From: Clostridiales bacterium | GTDB taxonomy: Bacteria > Bacillota > Clostridia > Peptostreptococcales > Anaerovoracaceae | Assembly (NCBI GenBank): GCA_009778415.1 | Contig: WRJV01000337.1 | Span: forward strand, 1-21,237 | Reading direction: 5' to 3' | Length of the DNA: 21,237 bases | Shown: one piece after another, positions 15,125 through 21,237 of the stretch | Position numbering within the stretch: the stretch's first letter is position 1 | How the letters are laid out: each line of letters begins with the position of its first letter | Notes under the pieces: generated by a model | Seen by the model: the letters and a program-made list of their open reading frames with translations, nothing else | What the model was told of the DNA's origin: nothing | Databases searched by the model: none | Program-made: the position numbers and the translations under genes

Positions 15125-15196
15125 GACAAGAATTAAAAAAAAATCAATTATTTTCAGAAACCCTATTGACATTCAGGTTACTTGAACGCTTACAAT
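15123..15196 (+). promoter_or_regulatory. Candidate promoters of the LPQTG surface-protein gene
   Basis: TTGACA at 15166-15171 with TACAAT at 15191-15196 has good hexamers but a long 19-bp spacer. TTGACA at 15123-15128 with AATTAT at 15146-15151 has a 17-bp spacer but a weaker -10. Either leaves a leader of roughly 90-135 nt containing the GTTAC/GTAAC inverted repeats. Confidence 0.4.
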
Positions 15197-15295
15197 TGAG
15201 CTACAACATTCTAGTTACTCTATAGTTTAAAAATATGTAACATAAATATTTAACGTAACCACCGAGCATATAAAATAGAATAGGAGGAAACAATC

Positions 15296-16765
15296 ATGAA
15301 ACTTAAATTAAGAAAGATGTTTGCATTACTGCTTGTAGCCGGGATGGTCGCCATGATTACCGTTATGGCGTTCGCCGAAGAGGAAGCCATCTCGGAAGAG
15401 TCCACGGAGGAAGAAACTACAATAGAAGAAGAGGAACCCGCAGAAGCCACAGAGGATACAATCGCCGGCATCTGCCAGATCATCGACGTAGACGGTGCAA
15501 CTGTTTTTGAGGTTTATGAAGATTTCTCTGATGCGCTTGCAGACCTTGAAGATGGGCAGACTATCCAGCTGCTCGAAAGTATAACGCATAGTAGCGGAAT
15601 TGTGATCATAGGCAAATGCGTCACCTTCGACGTAAACGGCTTTGCATTGAGCGTTGAAGTGCCGAAGGGCCATGCGCTTGAGGTAGGCGCAGGCGGCGAG
15701 GTGCTGCTTGAAGACTCAGCCGGCGGCAAGTTCAACGTCAAGGGTGGCGGCGGCAAGCACGGTGTGTACGCCCATGACGGCGGCAAGGCTACAGTGACAA
15801 ACGCGTCTGTGTTCGGCATTGACATAAATGGGCGCAACGTGTACGCCGACGGCGCAGGCACTACGGTTACAGTTTGCGGCAACGCAGCCGGCGGCTTTTA
15901 CTCTTTGGGGGCCTTTAACGGCGCAACCGTTAATGTCTATGGCTACAACTCCGGCGGCGGCGCCATGATTGCCAAAGGTATAGGCACGACAGTAAATGTG
16001 AGCGGCTACTCTGCCGGCGGCGGCACGGGCGTGATAGCCTCAGACGGAGCAATCGTCAATGTAGGCGGCAACGTAATCGGCGGTGGTTACGGCGTACTCG
16101 CATCGTCCGGGGCGCAGGTCACCATCGACGGCATCATCAAGTTTGACGCATCTGGCATATACATCAGGTTTGATGACACAAAAGTGAATAAAGAGCAAGA
16201 AGACCACGAGCTTGATTCCAGCAAAAGCGGATACTTTGAGTACAAAAGTGATGACAGTTATGTCTGGGTAAAGGATACAAAGCCGCAAACACCGGCCACA
16301 ACAACCCTGGATGAAGAAATACCAGAAGAAGTGCTGGAAGAAGTGCCGGAAGAAATGCCGGAGGCGGGCGAGCGTTCTGCTGTCAAAAAAGCTGGCAGAA
16401 GCATAATCGACGCAAACGAAGATGCAGGCAATTCAATCGAAGAAACAGACAATGCCCCAGGCAAAGTTGAACAAGACGAGCCCGAGATGCCGGCACCCCG
16501 TGTTTCGAGCAACAAAGTGGTACGCTTGGAGGCTAGCCGTTACATGGAGCTGGGCGATGGCGATGTCCCGCTCGGGGAATGGCATTGGGATGAGCAAGCG
16601 GAAGCGTGGGTATTCAGCGAATATATGCAATTACAAAACGACCTGCCGCAAACCGGCGCCAATGAAGTCCCGCTGTATTGGTTTGTAGTGCTTGGACTGT
16701 CTCTTGCCGGCATCGTCGCTTCGTTGCTTAACGGAATTCGCGAGAATAAAAAACATATGAAATAA
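15296..16765 (+). CDS. LPQTG-anchored surface protein with Gly-rich beta-solenoid-like repeats
   Basis: 489 residues; AGGAGG lies 8 nt before the ATG. A signal peptide ends near AFA (residues 25-27), followed by a Glu/Thr-rich acidic segment. From about 163 to 275 there are about five imperfect 22-residue repeats of the type GTTVNVSGYSAGGG...GV.ASDG, which would stack as a right-handed beta-solenoid of the kind seen in surface adhesins and polysaccharide-binding proteins. Residues from about 340 on are acidic and low in complexity (EEIPEEVLEEVPEEMPEA). The protein ends with LPQTG (450-454), a hydrophobic helix and a basic tail (RENKKHMK), the class A sortase signal for covalent attachment to peptidoglycan. 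No sortase gene is in the window. Function is unknown; adhesion or wall-surface structure is the natural guess. Confidence 0.9.
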   Translation: MKLKLRKMFALLLVAGMVAMITVMAFAEEEAISEESTEEETTIEEEEPAEATEDTIAGICQIIDVDGATVFEVYEDFSDALADLEDGQTIQLLESITHSSGIVIIGKCVTFDVNGFALSVEVPKGHALEVGAGGEVLLEDSAGGKFNVKGGGGKHGVYAHDGGKATVTNASVFGIDINGRNVYADGAGTTVTVCGNAAGGFYSLGAFNGATVNVYGYNSGGGAMIAKGIGTTVNVSGYSAGGGTGVIASDGAIVNVGGNVIGGGYGVLASSGAQVTIDGIIKFDASGIYIRFDDTKVNKEQEDHELDSSKSGYFEYKSDDSYVWVKDTKPQTPATTTLDEEIPEEVLEEVPEEMPEAGERSAVKKAGRSIIDANEDAGNSIEETDNAPGKVEQDEPEMPAPRVSSNKVVRLEASRYMELGDGDVPLGEWHWDEQAEAWVFSEYMQLQNDLPQTGANEVPLYWFVVLGLSLAGIVASLLNGIRENKKHMK

Positions 16766-16780
16766 AAGGGATTTCTGGCT

Positions 16781-16808
16781 TTGCTTTTATCAGATAAGCG
16801 TGTAAAAT
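16781..16808 (+). promoter_or_regulatory. Weak candidate promoter of the WG-repeat gene
   Basis: TTGCTT (16781-16786), a 16-bp spacer, then TAAAAT (16803-16808). The -10 is good and the -35 poor. The gene could equally be read through from the LPQTG gene, since no terminator lies between them. Confidence 0.3.
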
Positions 16809-16826
16809 AAAAACGAGGGCAAAATC

Positions 16827-17858
16827 ATGAGGTTTGAATCTGTCAACGAAACACTTGACTACAACACGGAAGCATCGTTTAGTTTTTGCATCGCACCGTC
16901 ACTTGACTTTGACGAAGTGGGCGAATTTCGCTGCGGCTTGGCGCGAGTCAGGCAGTCTACCGTACACGGGCTGGGGAAATGGGGGTACGTCGATCCGGAA
17001 GGGCAACTTCGGATTCCGTTCAAATTCACCGAAGCGGGCGACTTTGTTGACGGAGTTGCCCTAGTGAAGAAAGGCCGCTACATGTATTTTATCGACAAGA
17101 ACGATGAGGCGGTAATAGACGTGGGGTACGATGAGGCGGAAATGTTCAGCGACGGCTTGGCGTTTGTGAGAATCGGAAGCACTGAAGGCTTCGTAAACAG
17201 AGTCGGAGAATTGAGCAAAACGCGATACGACGAGGTGCGTGGGTTTTCTGAAGGCTTTGCAGAGGTTTTCGACGGCACCAGGTGGATGTACATCGACAAA
17301 ACCATGAACCCAGTTATTATAACAGACTATGAAGATGTGTACCCGTTCCGAAACGGGCTTGCACTTGTGGAAAAAAACAGGAAGTTCGGGTACATAGACA
17401 GGAGAGGGGTGGAAGTCGTCAGGCCGCGCTACGATGATGCTCGCCTGTTCAGCGACGGCTTTGCGGCAGTGGCTGTCAAGTCGGGAAACGGATTGATTTG
17501 GAGCTATTTAGATCGAAGCGGCGAAGAAGCCATCGCTCCACAGTTTGAAGAAGCGGGCCCGTTCAAAGAGGGGCGGGCAGCCGTGCGCATGCGCGGTGAA
17601 TTCGGGCATATTGATATTGATGGGATTGTCACCACCAAGGCGAGGTACAGGGAAGCAGGCAATTTTTCGGACGGCCTTGCTGTAGTCCAGTACATCTGCT
17701 ACGGGTACGTGGACATAAACGGGATTGAACGCGTCCCGCCGATATATTTCAGCGCAAGGCCTTTCAGCGAGGGCATCGCATGGGTTGAAACAGCTGACGG
17801 TTGGGGGGCGCTGCATGCAGACAGCCTGCCCATGCGGGCAGGCTGTCTGTCAATCTAA
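16827..17858 (+). CDS. WG-repeat (beta-repeat) protein
   Basis: 343 residues made almost entirely of about nine WG repeats. Each is roughly 30-36 residues with the pattern F.(D/E)G.A.V.....(W/F)GYID..G....P.YD.A, for example KWGYVDPEGQLRIPFKF and RKFGYIDRRGVEVVRPRYDD. Aromatic-Gly pairs and the F-S-D/E-G-x-A turn recur throughout. Such repeats are predicted all-beta and are usually thought to mediate protein binding; no enzyme activity is known. There is no signal peptide or membrane segment, so it is probably cytoplasmic. GAGGG precedes the ATG. It starts 61 bp after the LPQTG gene. The last 13 codons or so are built into a long hairpin, so the C-terminal residues may reflect RNA structure more than protein function. 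Confidence 0.92.
   Translation: MRFESVNETLDYNTEASFSFCIAPSLDFDEVGEFRCGLARVRQSTVHGLGKWGYVDPEGQLRIPFKFTEAGDFVDGVALVKKGRYMYFIDKNDEAVIDVGYDEAEMFSDGLAFVRIGSTEGFVNRVGELSKTRYDEVRGFSEGFAEVFDGTRWMYIDKTMNPVIITDYEDVYPFRNGLALVEKNRKFGYIDRRGVEVVRPRYDDARLFSDGFAAVAVKSGNGLIWSYLDRSGEEAIAPQFEEAGPFKEGRAAVRMRGEFGHIDIDGIVTTKARYREAGNFSDGLAVVQYICYGYVDINGIERVPPIYFSARPFSEGIAWVETADGWGALHADSLPMRAGCLSI
17818..17849. terminator. 14-bp perfect hairpin over the 3' end of the WG gene
   Basis: CAGACAGCCTGCCC (17818-17831) pairs exactly with GGGCAGGCTGTCTG (17836-17849) around a 4-nt loop ATGC. It lies inside the last codons of the WG gene and between convergent genes, so it could end transcription from both sides. Neither side has a U-tract, so it is not a classical intrinsic terminator. 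Protection of the mRNA 3' end is an alternative. Confidence 0.55.
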
Positions 17859-17877
17859 CAAGAGAGTGGAGATGCTC

Positions 17878-20800
17878 TTATTTAGTGTAGTGTATGAACA
17901 GGTCGAGCAGGTCTAGCATGTCTATGAGGCCGTCGCCGTTAACGTCGCACATTCTTGCCGATACGCCGTTGCCCCAAATGTCGTTGACTTTAATGAAGTC
18001 GTCCCAGCCAAGGGCATCACTGTTGAAGCCGCAGTACAGCAGCATGATGCCAAGATCAAGGGCGTCTACTACGCCGTCCCTGTTGAGGTCGTATTTCGAC
18101 CTAGCGATTATCGTGGTCGCTGTGCCGTTTACAATCGTGGCGGTAACAAATTTCGTAGTGTCATTCAAAAATACCACTCTTGCAGATGTAAGAGCCACAG
18201 TAGCATTGCCAAACCCCTTCGGCGTGAAGGTGAATTTTGCAATGTCCACAGGCGCGGCAGATGTCAAGCCGGTCGTAGAACCGGAAGGCAGCGCCAATGT
18301 CACTGTGCCCTTCCATTTGTTGTCGCCAGCATGAATCCAAAGGATGCCGTTCATGGAGTCGAAGCCGTTGAGCCCCACAAGGCCTTTGCCGGCCAGCAAG
18401 TCGCCGTCCATCAGGAATTCAAGCTCGACTGCCAGTACGTCTACTGCGCCTGCCAGCGAAGCTGTATAGGTGACATCCCCGTTGATGTAGCTCACTTCGT
18501 CGGTGTTCAGGCTTACGGTGACGAGCGGAGTGTCGCTTATAGTAAGAACAGCAGGAGCATTAGTTGCGTCAAGCGCAAGCGTGTACTTGCCGTCTGCAGC
18601 AACGAGTTTGTCGTTGACGTCTACCATATCCAGGTATACGAACAGCCTTTCGTCAAGTGCAATGTTGATCTTGTCGCCGTAGAATGCGTATGCGGTTTTG
18701 TTGATTGGAGCATCGCTTGCTGCGATTGCTTTGCCGTTGACCGTCGCCTTAAGGTTGTCTCTGCCAATAAAGTTGACATCGAGGTGGTTGTAGGTGTGGT
18801 AGACTTCGACGGACGTCAACGAGAACCTGTTTAACGGATCCCGCTTAACAACCTGGTCGTTCAGCCTGCCGCTCTTCCTGTCCCAACCGCTGTCCCTGCC
18901 ATAGCCGGCGCCTTGCAGAAGGCGCTCTGAGGCGAGCTGTACGCCGAAGGGATCCGAAGCTCCGGTGACACCGTCCGGTATCAACCTGATGTGGCGCGCG
19001 GAATAAGCTTTATCCAGTAAGAACTCGACGATATAGGAACGCGCCGCAGTGTTGTCAAACGTTTCGTCGTACAGGAGGTTGTTCCAGTCGGCTGTAGCAC
19101 CCGTCGCGGCTGAAATTTGCAGCCTTACCCTGTCAGGTACGCCTCGGCCAACCATGCAAGGATTCCATTCCTGGTATGAATTTTCGTTCCAGCGGCTGAT
19201 TACCTTGTCAAACGTTTTTGCCTCCCCTAAGTTGATGTAATGGGCGCTGCCAACAGGTATCTGCGCGTAGCCAGTGGTTGAAGAAGTGGCTCCGTCTGCC
19301 ATGATGCTGTCTAGGACTGAATTCGCCCTCTCGTTTGCAAACGTCACGAAGGTGGCATTTGTTATGCGGGTAGGCGCGTTTCCGGTGTTGGTAGCCATGG
19401 TGTTGGGGCCTGTGGAGTTGCTTGCAACTGTGGCGACGCTGCTGCCAACGTTTCTCGCCAGGTTCGTTGTCGCGCTGGTCTGTGTCTGCGGAGCAAGCCC
19501 CCATGCAACCCATTCGGCTGAATCGGGGTCACCCGGCACATAGTTGTTGCCGCGGCTCAAGTTTCTTTCTTCTCCGCTAATAATGTTGTTATAGCAATTC
19601 ACGCCGATGAACGCATCCCTGCCGCCAAGGTTGTCAGCTAAGTGCCATATTCTAACCGTGCGGGTCTCGCCCGGATACAGAATAAGGAGGTTGTCGCTGT
19701 AGTTTGCCGGAGTCAGATGCGCTTTTGTGCTGTCAGTGTATGCCTTCAGCTCAACGCCGAAAGCTACGTCGCCTGTCGGGTTGGTAATGGTTACCGTCTG
19801 TTCCCACATGCTCTTGTCGTTTGCCCTGAGCCCGCCGTGGTTTTGGGTTACCAAAAGGTCTACCTTCGGAAGCAGGTTAACCTGAGTAAGGTCGGCTGCC
19901 TGCGACATCGCGCGGCCTGCGCTTGACTGCGTCGAGATAACTTCGCGTTTGCGAGCTACGGCGTAGTCGTTGCGGCTGACCAGTCCACCGTCTTTGTCCT
20001 TCAATTCGAGTGACACAAAGTATACGTCGGTGGTCGGCTTGATGAGGGAACCAACTATGTCGGTATTGTTCCAAAGGTCGAAGTTGCCCGTCGTGCCTGC
20101 TGCCCTGCGCCCTGCGGCGTTGGCGGTCGAGTACATGGTATAGAACGGTTCGAAGCTCCCCTCAAACCAATCGTCGCCGTTTCGCTGGTTGGGGATGAAC
20201 CCAGTCAGCCTGTCCACTGTCGTGCCTGACCAGCTTGTCACGCCGTCTGCAGGAAGGTCAAATGTTTTGGTCAGCGTTTCGTTGATCTGGTCGCCGTAGA
20301 TGTCATAAACCTTTAGGGTCGCGGTTGCCCCGTTTACTGCTTGGAGGGTGCTGTTCATCGCGAAAGCTTTTCTGCTGAACTGGTCGTAGGCTATATGAAC
20401 AGGCGTGTTGCCCTTCTCCGAGCCAAACGAGTTGCCGATCGGGTTCAGGTAGAAGTCGAACTGGTTCCAGAACGTGCTTGGCCTTGGCGAGTTGAGCATC
20501 CAGTTTACAAAACCAGTCCCCTTGCTGAAGCGCGTCACGTGCAGCGCTTCGTGGATAGCCCTTTGCTGATCGTACTGGAACAGCTGGGCTTTTATATTGT
20601 ACTCATCGATGTTTTTGGAAGGCCCGAACGCGCTCTCAACGTACAAATTGCTTACGTCCAGAGACTCGAAGCATCCGCCTCGCGCATTGAGGTAGTTCCA
20701 TATGTTGTAGTTGCCCGGCCCATCGCCTAAGACGCCACCGTTGCCCTTGTTGTAAGGCCACCAGTTTGCTTCAGGAAGCACTCGTTTCAGCGTTTCGACC

Positions 20801-21237
20801 GTAGGTATGCCCATGCCGCCGGCAGTTTCCGAATAGAATCCCGCCAGCCCGCCATAGGCACCGGTAGAGTTGTCTGTTGGACTGAGCCCTTGATAGAACT
20901 TTCCGGGCGGAACGGTTTCATACCCGCCGCCCATAGTCAATCCGGAGCCGGCGCCCGACAGGACCGATGCGCCGGAGGTGGCTGCGGCAAGCGTGTTGCC
21001 AATCTGGAACCAGCGTACGCGCCCCGCAATTTCCCACATCTTTCTTTCGATGTTCGCACCGGATGGGTTAGCTGCAGTCGCGCCGTTGCTCTTCGTGCGG
21101 TCAGAGCCGTTAAGGAATGCCCAGCCCGCAGCATGGCTTCTCAAATTGCGCATCTGCGAATACACGGATTCGTAGATTATCATGCGCTCTGCGCTGGAGA
21201 ATCCATTTGGAGCCACTTCGTTACGGTCGCAGCACAT
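17878..21237 (-). CDS. GH2 exo-beta-glucosaminidase-like enzyme with CBM-, cohesin- and dockerin-type domains (partial)
   Basis: The frame is open at the right edge, so the N-terminus (signal peptide, GH2 sugar-binding and first barrel part) is missing; the Met at 21237 is internal. The visible 1119 residues begin inside a GH2 TIM barrel like exo-chitosanase CsxA: RSHAAGWAFLNGSD, acid/base Glu in ANIERKMWEI (about E64), nucleophile Glu in GFYSETAGG (about E137), IPTVETLKRVLPE and FVNWMLNSPRPSTFWNQFDF. Ig-like GH2 domains follow to about 560, then a discoidin/CBM32-like domain (about 630-810), a small Ig-like domain, and a cohesin-like domain (about 905-1045). A type I dockerin closes it, with two Ca loops (DLNRDGVVDALD 1050-1061 and DVNGDGLIDMLD 1098-1109). 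Substrate could be chitosan-type amino sugars or mannosides; the subfamily is uncertain. Secreted, probably part of a multi-enzyme complex. Confidence 0.88.
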   Translation of the reverse strand: MCCDRNEVAPNGFSSAERMIIYESVYSQMRNLRSHAAGWAFLNGSDRTKSNGATAANPSGANIERKMWEIAGRVRWFQIGNTLAAATSGASVLSGAGSGLTMGGGYETVPPGKFYQGLSPTDNSTGAYGGLAGFYSETAGGMGIPTVETLKRVLPEANWWPYNKGNGGVLGDGPGNYNIWNYLNARGGCFESLDVSNLYVESAFGPSKNIDEYNIKAQLFQYDQQRAIHEALHVTRFSKGTGFVNWMLNSPRPSTFWNQFDFYLNPIGNSFGSEKGNTPVHIAYDQFSRKAFAMNSTLQAVNGATATLKVYDIYGDQINETLTKTFDLPADGVTSWSGTTVDRLTGFIPNQRNGDDWFEGSFEPFYTMYSTANAAGRRAAGTTGNFDLWNNTDIVGSLIKPTTDVYFVSLELKDKDGGLVSRNDYAVARKREVISTQSSAGRAMSQAADLTQVNLLPKVDLLVTQNHGGLRANDKSMWEQTVTITNPTGDVAFGVELKAYTDSTKAHLTPANYSDNLLILYPGETRTVRIWHLADNLGGRDAFIGVNCYNNIISGEERNLSRGNNYVPGDPDSAEWVAWGLAPQTQTSATTNLARNVGSSVATVASNSTGPNTMATNTGNAPTRITNATFVTFANERANSVLDSIMADGATSSTTGYAQIPVGSAHYINLGEAKTFDKVISRWNENSYQEWNPCMVGRGVPDRVRLQISAATGATADWNNLLYDETFDNTAARSYIVEFLLDKAYSARHIRLIPDGVTGASDPFGVQLASERLLQGAGYGRDSGWDRKSGRLNDQVVKRDPLNRFSLTSVEVYHTYNHLDVNFIGRDNLKATVNGKAIAASDAPINKTAYAFYGDKINIALDERLFVYLDMVDVNDKLVAADGKYTLALDATNAPAVLTISDTPLVTVSLNTDEVSYINGDVTYTASLAGAVDVLAVELEFLMDGDLLAGKGLVGLNGFDSMNGILWIHAGDNKWKGTVTLALPSGSTTGLTSAAPVDIAKFTFTPKGFGNATVALTSARVVFLNDTTKFVTATIVNGTATTIIARSKYDLNRDGVVDALDLGIMLLYCGFNSDALGWDDFIKVNDIWGNGVSARMCDVNGDGLIDMLDLLDLFIHYTK

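Larger units (their letters stand above)
14958..15295. other. 338-bp AT-rich intergenic region without a gene
   Basis: It holds the start region of the YkvI gene, a terminator-like hairpin at 15091-15124, possible promoters for the LPQTG gene and nested inverted repeats. The repeats are GGTTAC 15176-15181 with GTAACC 15255-15260, and GTTAC 15214-15218 with GTAAC 15237-15241. Open frames here are short and lack family features or supported starts. No RNA gene fold was recognised. Confidence 0.6.

Noticed and set aside
14891..15172. 93-codon minus-strand frame upstream of and overlapping the YkvI start
   Set aside because: Its end lies within the YkvI gene in another frame, its composition is not protein-like, and it crosses the terminator-like hairpin.
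20530..20560. HEALH sequence in the large minus-strand protein, resembling a zinc metalloprotease HExxH motif
   Set aside because: It lies in the GH2 region where homologues have a similar R-x-x-x-E-A helix, and the surrounding sequence aligns by eye with CsxA-type glycosidases. No downstream metal ligand pattern is seen.
1..21237. CRISPR arrays, tRNA or rRNA genes, insertion sequences and prophage genes
   Set aside because: Read for regularly spaced repeats, conserved RNA gene sequences, transposases and integrases on both strands; none seen.

Overview
The window most likely comes from an anaerobic, Gram-positive, Clostridia-like Firmicute. Supporting signs are S-layer homology (SLH) domains, an LPQTG sortase signal, a glycoside hydrolase ending in cohesin-like and dockerin domains, and AGGAGG-type ribosome binding sites before most genes. 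The lineage is inferred from gene content, as no rRNA or tRNA gene is visible. The right-hand gene reads like a secreted glycan-degrading enzyme, which suggests a host- or biomass-associated lifestyle.

Layout. (1) 1-510 (+): the C-terminus of a type III restriction enzyme (Res), cut by the left edge. (2) 587-2485 (+): a secreted fusion of three SLH domains with a sugar-type solute-binding protein. (3) 4425-2503 (-): a small accessory operon holding a decayed SDH-type serine proteinase, a Panacea-domain protein, a 117-residue protein that could be its toxin partner, and a stand-alone TfoX C-terminal domain protein. An exact 12-bp direct repeat (ATTAGCCAATTA) flanks this block. (4) 8918-4562 (-): a tight operon of a MarR regulator, ABC ATPase, ABC-2 permease and CPA1 Na+/H+ antiporter. 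Three copies of GGTACCGT lie in its promoter region. (5) 9087-13880 (+): a compact operon of a MagIII/Nth-like DNA glycosylase, a 12-TM membrane protein with LuxR-type DNA-binding domains, a HipA-like kinase, a small protein resembling the detached N-terminal subdomain of HipA (HipS-like), and a patatin-like phospholipase. (6) 14957-13890 (-): a YkvI-family membrane transporter. (7) 14958-15295: an AT-rich intergenic region with an orphan terminator-like hairpin and candidate promoters. (8) 15296-17858 (+): an LPQTG-anchored beta-solenoid-like surface protein and a WG-repeat protein. (9) 21237-17878 (-): the C-terminal two thirds or so of a GH2 exo-glucosaminidase-like enzyme, cut by the right edge.

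The best candidate for an undescribed system is region 5. Its last four genes combine a membrane-bound transcription factor, a split HipA-type kinase and a phospholipase with overlapping or very short junctions. This reads as a sense, signal and membrane-attack module, possibly stress or defence related, but the function is inference. The second candidate is the repeat-flanked Panacea block in region 3, next to restriction-modification remains. Regions 2, 8 and 9 are cell-surface genes, and region 4 is an ordinary MarR-controlled efflux operon with an unusual antiporter passenger.
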